This document shows, piece by piece, positions 18,287 to 26,290 of a DNA stretch of 64,000 nucleotides. The stretch lies in contig QTVU01000011.1 in assembly GCA_003460745.1 (NCBI GenBank), positions 1-64,000 on the forward strand, written 5' to 3'. Below the pieces are notes generated by a model that had not been told where the DNA came from, ran no database searches, and was given only the letters and a program-made list of their open reading frames with translations. The translations under genes were made by a program, and so were the position numbers. Positions within the stretch are counted from its first letter, which is position 1; every line of letters starts with the position of its first letter. This DNA comes from Firmicutes bacterium AM55-24TS (GTDB taxonomy: Bacteria; Bacillota; Clostridia; UBA1381).

Positions 18287-18288
18287 AA
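18271..18288 (+). promoter_or_regulatory. TTAGTT/AACTAA operator copy
   Basis: TTAGTT (18271-18276) and AACTAA (18283-18288) arms separated by six bases, preceded by GG as at 4109. Same core as the sites upstream of DUF2325. Confidence 0.5.
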
Positions 18289-18314
18289 TTAAGGTTAGAG
18301 GATACTAACCTTAA
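18289..18314 (+). promoter_or_regulatory. Perfect 10+6+10 palindromic operator
   Basis: Arms TTAAGGTTAG and CTAACCTTAA are perfect complements with a 6-base spacer. TTAAGGTTAG...CTAACCTTAA closely resembles DtxR/IdeR iron boxes. It lies just downstream of the -10 box. Confidence 0.6.
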
Positions 18315-18344
18315 TTGTGATTTAAAGCAAAGGAGAGATATATT

Positions 18345-18710
18345 ATGAGTACAGCGATTATAGTAGCAGTATTGATAGTTATAGCAGTTATAGCTATTAG
18401 AAGTTATGCTAAAAAACTGACTTCGGGGTGTTGCGGCGCTGAAATCGAACACGTTAAGAAAATTAAGGTTGAGGATAAAGATGTGTCACATTATCCGTAC
18501 TGTGTTCAGATAGGCATAGACGGAATGACTTGCAATCACTGCAAAGCGAGAGTCGAAAATACTCTTAACAGTGAGGACGGCGTATGGGCAGAAGTTGATT
18601 TAAGTCAAAATTTAGCAACGGTACATATGAAAAATAATTTATCTGAATTATTTTTGAGAAAACTTGTTTCAAGTGCCGGATATATTATGACTACATACAA
18701 CGTACAATAA
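18345..18710 (+). CDS. Membrane-anchored heavy-metal-associated (HMA) domain protein
   Basis: A 121-residue protein with one N-terminal membrane helix (residues 2-22), a short Cys pair KLTSGCCGAE, and a C-terminal HMA domain with the metal site MTCNHCKARVE. The helix plus CCG resembles the small FeoB-associated Cys-rich membrane proteins of clostridia, here apparently joined to an HMA domain. It should bind a soft metal such as copper, or possibly iron, at the inner face of the membrane. Two TTAG...CTAA palindromes overlap its promoter, linking it to the DUF2325/flavodoxin cluster. An AAAGGAGA site precedes the ATG. Confidence 0.8.
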   Translation: MSTAIIVAVLIVIAVIAIRSYAKKLTSGCCGAEIEHVKKIKVEDKDVSHYPYCVQIGIDGMTCNHCKARVENTLNSEDGVWAEVDLSQNLATVHMKNNLSELFLRKLVSSAGYIMTTYNVQ

Positions 18711-18726
18711 TATTTACGTTAATATA

Positions 18727-18760
18727 AATAGCAGAAGATTAAATTCTTCTGCTATTTTTG
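18727..18760 (+). terminator. Terminator after HMA protein
   Basis: Arms AATAGCAGAAGA / TCTTCTGCTATT with a 6-base loop and a T-run. Confidence 0.85.
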
Positions 18761-18835
18761 TGCAAGACTAACTTTCTAATTTTATACATATGTGCTATAA
18801 TAGTAGTAGTTAAAATATTTGGAGGAATGTATGTA

Positions 18836-20194
18836 ATGAAAAAGAGTAAAGGCATATCAAATCAGATGGATATGCTGAATGGAAGTATTTTTGATAAAAT
18901 TTTATTATTTGCACTTCCGTTGGCGATAAGCAGCATATTGCAGCAACTGTTTAATTCGGTTGATGTGGCTGTTGTCGGAAGGTTTGCGAGCAGTGAGGCT
19001 CTGGCGGCGGTTGGAAGTAACAGTTCGGTTATAAGCTTGCTGATAAATCTGTTTGTGGGAATTTCAGTCGGTGCGAATGTTGTCATAGCAAATTATATAG
19101 GGCAGGGGAAAACAGAAAAAATTCAAGATGCAGTTCATACTGTAATGATAGTTTCGCTTATAAGCGGTGTATTTCTGCTTGTGTTAGGATTGATGATTGC
19201 AAGACCTATTCTTGAAATTATGGGAACACCCGAAAATGTAATAGATTTAGCGGTATTGTATTTGCACATTTACTTTTTGGGAATGCCGTTTTTGATGATA
19301 TATAATTTTGGAGCAGCTGTTTTAAGAAGTAAAGGTGATACAAAAAGACCTCTATATTGTCTGATTATATCTGGAGTAATAAATGCCTGTCTTAATTTGC
19401 TGTTTGTAATAGTATTTAAATTAAGCGTAGCGGGAGTGGCGATTGCAACAGTAATAGCCGACGGTGTGAGTGCGGTGCTTATAATCTGTTTTCTGATGAA
19501 TGAAGAAGAAACAATCAGATTAAGGCTTAATAAATTAAAAATAAAGAAAAGCGAATTGATAAAAGTTATCAAAATAGGTGTACCGGCGGGATTGCAAGGA
19601 GTTGTGTTCTCTGTTTCAAATGTCTGTATCCAGACTGCTATAAACAGTTTCGGCTCTGACGCAGTTGCCGGCTCTGCCACCGGATTGAATTTTGAATATT
19701 TTACATATTTTACAATTAGTGCATTTGTACAAGCGGCAGTAACCTTTACAAGTCAAAATTACGGTGCAAGAAATTTTAAACGTTGTAAAAAGATATTCGT
19801 ATACAGTATGATTTCAAGTGTGGTTATATGCGGTTTGATGAGTGCTATATTTGTTGTGTGGCGTGACTTCTTCGCAGAAATTTATACTACTGATAAAGCC
19901 GTTCTTGAATATGCGTCAATAAGAATGGTCCACGTATTGTTGTTTGAATGTTTGGCAAGCTCGTATGAAATAGGCGGTGCGGCATTGAGGGGATTGGGAT
20001 ATTCAATGACTCCGGCGGTGCTTACTGTATTGGGGTCGTGTGTGTTTAGATTAATATGGATATACACCGTATTCAATAAGTTCAGAAGTTTTGAAATGCT
20101 GATGAATGTGTATCCTGTTTCGTGGGTTATAACAGGTATTGCGGTGTTAATTGCATATGCAATAGTGAGGAAAAAGTTGTTTAAAGAAACATAA
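18836..20194 (+). CDS. MATE-family multidrug/metabolite exporter
   Basis: A 452-residue membrane protein with about 12 helices in two MatE halves. The first begins FDKILLFALPLAISSILQQL and includes VDVAVVGRFASSEALAAVGS; the second begins VIKIGVPAGLQGVVFSVSN. These are typical of the clostridial DinF/NorM-like branch, which uses Na+ or H+ gradients to export cationic compounds. The open frame extends back to 18758, but GGAGG at 18821-18825 points to ATG 18836 (MKKSKGISNQ). The substrate cannot be told. It follows the HMA gene but is separated from it by a terminator. Confidence 0.9.
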   Translation: MKKSKGISNQMDMLNGSIFDKILLFALPLAISSILQQLFNSVDVAVVGRFASSEALAAVGSNSSVISLLINLFVGISVGANVVIANYIGQGKTEKIQDAVHTVMIVSLISGVFLLVLGLMIARPILEIMGTPENVIDLAVLYLHIYFLGMPFLMIYNFGAAVLRSKGDTKRPLYCLIISGVINACLNLLFVIVFKLSVAGVAIATVIADGVSAVLIICFLMNEEETIRLRLNKLKIKKSELIKVIKIGVPAGLQGVVFSVSNVCIQTAINSFGSDAVAGSATGLNFEYFTYFTISAFVQAAVTFTSQNYGARNFKRCKKIFVYSMISSVVICGLMSAIFVVWRDFFAEIYTTDKAVLEYASIRMVHVLLFECLASSYEIGGAALRGLGYSMTPAVLTVLGSCVFRLIWIYTVFNKFRSFEMLMNVYPVSWVITGIAVLIAYAIVRKKLFKET

Positions 20195-20237
20195 TAAAAA
20201 TTAAAAAAAAACAAATAGTATTTTTAAAATAAGGCAA

Positions 20238-20270
20238 AAAAATAACCGTTCGTATCGAACGGTTATTTTT
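20238..20270. terminator. Bidirectional terminator between MATE gene and secF
   Basis: Perfect 15-base arms from 20238 to 20252 and 20256 to 20270 with a 3-base loop. It is A-rich on one side and T-rich on the other, so it serves both converging genes. Confidence 0.88.
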
Positions 20271-20280
20271 GTAACATCAA

Positions 20281-21201
20281 TTACTTATTTTTCTTTGCTG
20301 CTTTTCTTTCTTGAGCAGCAGCTGTTTTAGCTTTCATATCTGATTCTTTCCATGAAGCCCAGAATGTGCTGGCAATAAAGATTGATGTGTATGCACCTGC
20401 AAGGATACCTACGATTAGAGGAAGAGCAAATTCCTTGATTGCAGATACACCAAGAATGTAAATAAGAACGATTGTAATTAGTGTTGTTATTGTTGAGTTG
20501 ATTGTACGACCCATTGTTTCAAAAACACTTCTGTTAACCATTTCTGAAATAGTTTCATTCTTCTTACGTGACTTTGTGTTTTCACGAATTCTGTCAAAGA
20601 TAACGATTGTATTATTGATAGAATAACCTACAACAGTAAGCATTGCCGCAATGAAGTTTGTATTAAGCGGAATGTTTGTTATAGCATAAATCGCAGCCAT
20701 GATAAGTACGTTGATTGCAAGAGCTATAACAGCCATAATAGCACTTCTCCACTCGAAACGAATTGCAATGTAAATCAAGATACAGATTATAGCAAGCAAT
20801 GTGTAAAGCAAAGCTTTTCTTTGAATTTCGTTACCGAAACTTGCTGATGCAGATGATACTGAAAGTAAATCATCATCTGAAAGATTATACTTATCTTTTA
20901 GTGCATTGAAAATTTCAGTCTTAACAGTTTCGTCAACAGGAGGAGTTTTGATTACTGCAACCTGAGGATTGTCACCTGTTTGAACTTTTGCTGATACAGT
21001 ATCAACAGTTTTTTCTTGGATTAAGTCAGCGACTTCTTTATTGTCGAAATCAGTGTGCATATTAACTTGCATTCTGATACCGCCCATAAATTCAACGTCG
21101 AAGTTAAATCCGCCGTGTACGATATATAGAACAATACCGGCAATAACAATTAGTGCGGGGATAAGCACGAATTTCCATCTGTTTTTAGTCAAATCTTTCA
21201 T
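20281..21201 (-). CDS. secF: Protein translocase subunit SecF
   Basis: A 306-residue integral membrane protein with six predicted helices and one large extracytoplasmic loop after the first. Family motifs are FDVEFMGGIRMQV near the N-terminus and GYSINNTIVIFDRIRENT in the fourth-helix region. SecF works with SecD to pull exported proteins across the membrane using the proton or sodium gradient. Its ATG overlaps the secD stop (TAATG), indicating translational coupling. The C-terminus is Lys/Ala-rich. Normal length for the family. Confidence 0.95.
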   Translation of the reverse strand: MKDLTKNRWKFVLIPALIVIAGIVLYIVHGGFNFDVEFMGGIRMQVNMHTDFDNKEVADLIQEKTVDTVSAKVQTGDNPQVAVIKTPPVDETVKTEIFNALKDKYNLSDDDLLSVSSASASFGNEIQRKALLYTLLAIICILIYIAIRFEWRSAIMAVIALAINVLIMAAIYAITNIPLNTNFIAAMLTVVGYSINNTIVIFDRIRENTKSRKKNETISEMVNRSVFETMGRTINSTITTLITIVLIYILGVSAIKEFALPLIVGILAGAYTSIFIASTFWASWKESDMKAKTAAAQERKAAKKNK

Positions 21202-22508
21202 TATTCTTCCGCACCTCCTTTTTTTGCTTTTGCGTTATAGAATAGACTTCTGTTTTCGATACCGATACCTACAAGTTGCTTTAGAAGGAACTTTGTGATA
21301 ACGATAGCAGTAAACATACTCAAAATAACGCCGATTCCAAGTGTAGTAGCAAAACCGGTAACTGCACCGATACCTGAGATGTAAAGAACTACACAAGAAA
21401 TGATTGTTGTAATGTTAGAGTCAAGGATTGCTGAGAATGCCTTATCAAAACCTGCCGAAACAGACGCTCTGATAGTTTTACCAACTTTTAATTCTTCCTT
21501 CATTCTTTCAAATATGATACAGTCAGCATCGACCGCCATACCGATTGAAAGAACGATACCGGCAATACCTGAAAGACTTAGGTTAACATGGAATATACCC
21601 ATTGCCAAACCGATAAGTCCGACATATATTAACAATGAAATATCTGCGATAAGACCAGGAATTCTGTACATAATAACCATAAAGATCATTATAAGAATGA
21701 TACCGATTGCAGCAGCCAAAAGGCTTGTAGGAAGTGCGTTTGCACCAAGTTCGGCACCTACTGTTTCTTGAGAGATAACTTTCATATCAAACGGAAGTTG
21801 ACCAGACTTAATCTTGTTAGCAAGGTCTTGTGCGGTTTCAGGAGTGAAATCACCTGAAATTATGCATGAGTCAGAATTGATTTCTTCTGAAACTCTCGGA
21901 GAAGAAATATCCTTTCCGTCCATTTGAATTGAAATGTAGTTTTTGCCTTCACTTGATCTTGCGGCAGCAGCCTTAGTTGCGTCGGCAAACTTTTGCTTTG
22001 CTTCAGCATTAAATTCAACCTGAACGTAAGATTGAGCCGAACCTGTCTGTGAAGTCTTACCGTATTGGTAAGAAGCGTTCTTGATGTCTGTAGCACCGTC
22101 AAGAATTACGTTGCCGTCAGCATCGTTAAATGTAAGTTTTGCTGTATCGCCAAGTAGGCTTGCAGCTTGGTCTGTTTCAAATACTGAAGGTATTTCAACA
22201 GTAATTTTTCCGCCTTCGCCTTGAGATATACGTGCTTCTGTATATCCCGCATTAGTCATACGAGTTTGGAAAATTGATTCGACAACCTGCATTTGGTCGT
22301 CGGTCGGAGCGTCTGAATCAGCTTGGAAAGTTATAACTGAACCTCCGGCTAAGTCGATGCCCTTTTTGATACCTGTTTCGCCGAACATACCGCCATATGA
22401 AAAACCAGCTATGTTAAAACCTATAAAGGCTACATAGTTAAGCAAAATGGCACATACAACAACGAAACAAAGAGTGATAATGCTCTTCTTTTTCATTTGC
22501 GTATCCAT
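21201..22508 (-). CDS. secD: Protein translocase subunit SecD
   Basis: A 435-residue membrane protein with one N-terminal helix, a long extracytoplasmic region (about 40-250) and five C-terminal helices. Motifs include KKGIDLAGGSVITF (the D-LxGG signature), the LPFDMKVISQETVGAELG stretch and GMAVDADCIIFERMKEEL in the fourth helix. It partners with SecF in Sec-dependent export, which the secreted enzymes here need. The ATG at 22508 sits directly after AAAGGA, while ATG 22496 (MKKKS) is 12 bases away; either could be used. It is divergent from rnr. Confidence 0.94.
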   Translation of the reverse strand: MDTQMKKKSIITLCFVVVCAILLNYVAFIGFNIAGFSYGGMFGETGIKKGIDLAGGSVITFQADSDAPTDDQMQVVESIFQTRMTNAGYTEARISQGEGGKITVEIPSVFETDQAASLLGDTAKLTFNDADGNVILDGATDIKNASYQYGKTSQTGSAQSYVQVEFNAEAKQKFADATKAAAARSSEGKNYISIQMDGKDISSPRVSEEINSDSCIISGDFTPETAQDLANKIKSGQLPFDMKVISQETVGAELGANALPTSLLAAAIGIILIMIFMVIMYRIPGLIADISLLIYVGLIGLAMGIFHVNLSLSGIAGIVLSIGMAVDADCIIFERMKEELKVGKTIRASVSAGFDKAFSAILDSNITTIISCVVLYISGIGAVTGFATTLGIGVILSMFTAIVITKFLLKQLVGIGIENRSLFYNAKAKKGGAEE

Positions 22509-22743
22509 TCCTTTCTTTGTTGGGTTCTATTTGCTCATTAAAACCCATTATAAAATAGCATAAAGTTATTATATCGCTATACAACCTTTTCGTCAATAAA
22601 AATTATATTACTATAATGTAACAAAAAGGTTACAATCAGATTAATCATAGGTATAAAATACTTGCGTATATTACATATTTGTTATAGAATGATTATAAGT
22701 AAAGAATTGTTTGGAATTAAATTGACAAAAATAGGAGAGAGAA

Positions 22744-24996
22744 ATGGACAGAAAAGAAAAGATACTTTCATATATGTGTTCAAAAGAATATATTCCGCTT
22801 AAATTTGCCGAATTGATGACTGTACTTGACGTACCGGCGGAAGATGAAGAAAAATTGCGTGATATATTAACAAAACTATGTATCGAGGGCAAAATATATA
22901 TAACTAAAAAAGGCAGATATATGAGCATAGAGGGCGAAAACTCAACGGTAGTCGGCAAACTAAGCTGCAATGCAAAAGGCTTTTTCGGATTTGTTATATG
23001 TGATGATGAAAACGAAAGCGATATATTTGTATCGGGCGACGATATGGGTGACGCTATAAACGGCGACAGAGTTATCGTTCATATTGACGATAACGATAAT
23101 GCAAAAGGTCACCGACAAGGTCATATAACCAAGGTGCTTGAACGCGGAAACAAGGTTATTGTCGGTGTTATATATAAGGAAAAAGAACGATATTTTTATG
23201 TGCGTCCCGATAACAGAAAAATATATTCAAAAATTATTATTGCTCAATCGGACGCAATGACGGCTCAAATGGGTGACAGAGTTGCCGTACAGATTACAAG
23301 ATACAGTGACAAGAAAAAGATTTTCGGTGAAGTTATAAGTGTTCTCGGACAACAGGAGTCGCTTAAAAGTTGCATTGAGGGTATTATATTAGGAAATGAT
23401 ATTAAGCAGGAATTTGATAAAGAAACATTAAATGAGGCTGATAAAATCCCTCAAACAGTGACGGAAAGCCAATTTTCAGGCAGAGAAGATTTAAGAGATA
23501 TGATTATTTTCACCATTGACGGTGATGACGCTAGAGATTTTGATGATGCCGTATCTCTTACGTTAAAGGACAACGGAAACTATTATCTTGGTGTGCATAT
23601 AGCCGATGTTTCGGAATATGTAAAAGAGGGTACGGCACTTGAAAATGAGGCATACAAGCGTGGTACAAGCGTGTATTTGGCAGACAGAGTTATTCCTATG
23701 TTGCCGACAAGTCTTTCAAATGGTATTTGCAGTCTTAATCCGCAAGTGGACAGATTGACTTTGTCTGTATTTATGGAAATTACGGGTGACGGAAATGTTG
23801 TGAGCCACAAGCTTTGTAAATCGGTTATTTGCTCAAAAGAACGAATGACATATAATAATGTAAATAAAATGCTTGAAGACGGTGACGAAGAACTTTGTGA
23901 GAGATACAAGCATATTTTGCCGACATTGAAACTAATGGAGGACTTGGCACAAATATTAAAGAATAAACGTACTTTAAGAGGTGCGATACAGTTCGATTTT
24001 CCTGAAAGTCATATAGTTGTGAATGAAAACGGAGAGCCGATTGAAATAGAAAAAGAAGTACGCGGTACTTCAAACAAAATGATAGAAGAATTTATGCTTT
24101 CGGCAAATGAAACAATCGCCGAATATGCTTTTTGGTCTGAAATACCGTTTGTATACAGAAACCATGAGGCACCGACACTTGAAAAGATAATGACTTTTAG
24201 TGAATTTATACTTCATTTCGGATTGTCGTTTAAGGGTAAGATTGACAGAGATACACCTATTCATCCAAAGGCTCTGCAACAAATACTCGATACAGTAAAA
24301 GATACACCGCAGGAGCGTATTGTTGCGTCAACAATGCTGCATTCACTTATGAAAGCAAAGTACAGTGAAGAAAATCTCGGTCATTTCGGACTTGCGGCAA
24401 AATATTACTGTCATTTTACTTCGCCGATAAGACGTTATCCCGATTTGGCGATACACAGAATATTAAAAGATTTTCTTGACGGCAAGGTTACGGGGAACAG
24501 AATTTCATATCTTGCAGGTTACGTTTCGGCGGCAAGCAAACATTCAAGCGATTGTGAAGTAAATGCGGAAACGGCCGAACGTGACGTTGACGATTTGATG
24601 AAAACGGCTTATATGTCATCATTTATCGGACAAACCTTTGAGGGCGTGGTTGCAAATGTGACTAATTTCGGTATGTTTGTAGAACTTGACAATTCGGTTG
24701 AGGGTTTAATAAGAGTTGAAAATATGACCGATGATTATTATGAGTATGACGAAAAGGTAAATACGCTTACCGGCAGAAGAAAACAGAAGTCGTATACTAC
24801 CGGTGATGTGGTAAATATAGTTGTTGCGAGAACTGATATTCTTTCAAGACAGATTGACTTTGTTTTAGCTAAAGACGCGGACCGTAAGTTACTTAAAAAG
24901 TTCGCAAAACCGATAGAAATTCCTAAATCGGAAAAACACGGTAAGAAGTCAAAAAGGAAAAAGAGTTTTAAGAAATACAATAAGAAGAAAAAGTAG
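22744..24996 (+). CDS. rnr: Ribonuclease R
   Basis: A 750-residue 3'-5' exoribonuclease that degrades structured RNA. In order it has an N-terminal winged helix, two cold-shock domains (about 70-210), the RNB catalytic domain, an S1 domain (about 640-715, starting GQTFEGVVANVTNFGMFVEL) and a Lys-rich tail. The RNB motif DGDDARDFDDAVSL carries the metal-binding aspartates. A GGAGAG site precedes the ATG. It is followed after 8 bases by the RNA methyltransferase gene, so both RNA-processing genes probably share an mRNA. Confidence 0.95.
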   Translation: MDRKEKILSYMCSKEYIPLKFAELMTVLDVPAEDEEKLRDILTKLCIEGKIYITKKGRYMSIEGENSTVVGKLSCNAKGFFGFVICDDENESDIFVSGDDMGDAINGDRVIVHIDDNDNAKGHRQGHITKVLERGNKVIVGVIYKEKERYFYVRPDNRKIYSKIIIAQSDAMTAQMGDRVAVQITRYSDKKKIFGEVISVLGQQESLKSCIEGIILGNDIKQEFDKETLNEADKIPQTVTESQFSGREDLRDMIIFTIDGDDARDFDDAVSLTLKDNGNYYLGVHIADVSEYVKEGTALENEAYKRGTSVYLADRVIPMLPTSLSNGICSLNPQVDRLTLSVFMEITGDGNVVSHKLCKSVICSKERMTYNNVNKMLEDGDEELCERYKHILPTLKLMEDLAQILKNKRTLRGAIQFDFPESHIVVNENGEPIEIEKEVRGTSNKMIEEFMLSANETIAEYAFWSEIPFVYRNHEAPTLEKIMTFSEFILHFGLSFKGKIDRDTPIHPKALQQILDTVKDTPQERIVASTMLHSLMKAKYSEENLGHFGLAAKYYCHFTSPIRRYPDLAIHRILKDFLDGKVTGNRISYLAGYVSAASKHSSDCEVNAETAERDVDDLMKTAYMSSFIGQTFEGVVANVTNFGMFVELDNSVEGLIRVENMTDDYYEYDEKVNTLTGRRKQKSYTTGDVVNIVVARTDILSRQIDFVLAKDADRKLLKKFAKPIEIPKSEKHGKKSKRKKSFKKYNKKKK

Positions 24997-25004
24997 GTTT
25001 ACAA

Positions 25005-26144
25005 ATGGAGAAATTTGAAATTATAATAACAACATTGTTCGGACTTGAATCGCTTGTCGCAAGAGAAGTACGTCGTCTTGGCTATGAAACAACTTCAGTT
25101 GAGGACGGCAGAGTTACGTTTATGGGTGATAATGAGGCTGTTTGCAGAGCAAATATGTGGATAAGAACAGGAGAGAGAGTGCTTATAAAAACTGCCGAAT
25201 TTACTGCGGTCACGTTTGACGAATTGTTTGAAAAGACAAAAGCTGTTGATTGGAGTAAATGGATTGGCAAAAATGACGCTTTCCCTGTGAAAGGATATTC
25301 CTTAAAGTCAACTCTTGCAAGCGTAAGGGATTGTCAGGCAATTATAAAGAAAGCAACTGCTGAAAGTCTTTCAAATAAATACGGCATAGAATGGTTGCCG
25401 GAGGACGGCGCAAATTATCAAATACAGTTTTCAATTTTTAAAGATAAAGTTACACTTATGATAGATACGTCTGGCGAGGGACTTCACAAACGCGGTTACA
25501 GACAACATTCAAATGTTGCACCACTAAAAGAAACACTTGCCGCCGCAATGGTTGAACTGAGTCATTGGAAATTTGAATATCCGCTATGTGATCCGTTTTG
25601 CGGCAGCGGTACAATTCCTATTGAAGCCGCAATGATAAAAAGAAACATTGCTCCGGGAATAAAGCGAGAATTTGCGGCACAGAATTTTGCGTGGATAGAT
25701 GAAGAGTTGTGGGTTAAGTCCGTTGAAGAAGCCAAAAGCATGGAAAGAAATGTGCCGCTTGAAATTTATGCGTATGATATAGAAAACGAATATGTTGAAT
25801 TGACAAATGAAAATGCCCGAATTGCAGGTGTGGGTGACTTTGTTAAAGCTGAAAAAGGTGACGCACGAAAAATTCACTTCGATATGCCGTATGGTACAAT
25901 TATTTGTAATCCGCCTTACGGTGAAAGAATAGGTGAAATTAAAGAATGTGAAAAACTGTATAAGGAAATAGGCAAAAGCTTTAATGCACTTGATAAGTGG
26001 TCGTATTATATTATCGCGTCAAACGAAAACTTTGAATCGCTGTTCGGAAAAAAGGCAAATAAAAAGCGTAAATTGTATAACGGTATGATTAAGTGCAATC
26101 TATATCAATTCTTCGGAGAGCGTCCGCCTAAAACCAACAAGTAA
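25005..26144 (+). CDS. THUMP-domain class I SAM-dependent rRNA methyltransferase (RlmL N-half/YpsC-like)
   Basis: A 379-residue enzyme. Residues about 1-155 hold the ferredoxin-like and THUMP RNA-binding region (LFGLESLVAREVRRLGYE, WIRTGERVLI). The rest is a Rossmann methyltransferase with the SAM site DPFCGSGTIPIEAAMI and the catalytic IICNPPYGERIG motif typical of N2-guanine methyltransferases. By family it should methylate a guanine in 23S rRNA, as the N-terminal half of E. coli RlmL does at G2445. It is adjacent to rnr and a terminator follows. Confidence 0.9.
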   Translation: MEKFEIIITTLFGLESLVAREVRRLGYETTSVEDGRVTFMGDNEAVCRANMWIRTGERVLIKTAEFTAVTFDELFEKTKAVDWSKWIGKNDAFPVKGYSLKSTLASVRDCQAIIKKATAESLSNKYGIEWLPEDGANYQIQFSIFKDKVTLMIDTSGEGLHKRGYRQHSNVAPLKETLAAAMVELSHWKFEYPLCDPFCGSGTIPIEAAMIKRNIAPGIKREFAAQNFAWIDEELWVKSVEEAKSMERNVPLEIYAYDIENEYVELTNENARIAGVGDFVKAEKGDARKIHFDMPYGTIICNPPYGERIGEIKECEKLYKEIGKSFNALDKWSYYIIASNENFESLFGKKANKKRKLYNGMIKCNLYQFFGERPPKTNK

Positions 26145-26148
26145 ATTT

Positions 26149-26180
26149 ATACCGATTGAAAATTTCAATCGGTATTTTTT
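26149..26180 (+). terminator. Terminator after RNA methyltransferase
   Basis: Arms built on ACCGATTGAAA / TTTCAATCGGT with a 2-4 base loop and seven T residues. Confidence 0.9.
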
Positions 26181-26221
26181 TATAATGTCACTATTTGCAA
26201 ACTTTTCTCTATAATTTGCAA

Positions 26222-26250
26222 TTCAAAACTTCTTTATAAAATTGTATAAT
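26222..26250 (+). promoter_or_regulatory. Promoter of the multi-esterase gene
   Basis: TTCAAA at 26222-26227 and TATAAT at 26245-26250 have 17-base spacing, 41 bases before the ATG. Confidence 0.6.
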
Positions 26251-26290
26251 TTAATTAATAAAAAAGTAATTGTGCGAAAGGAGTATAACT

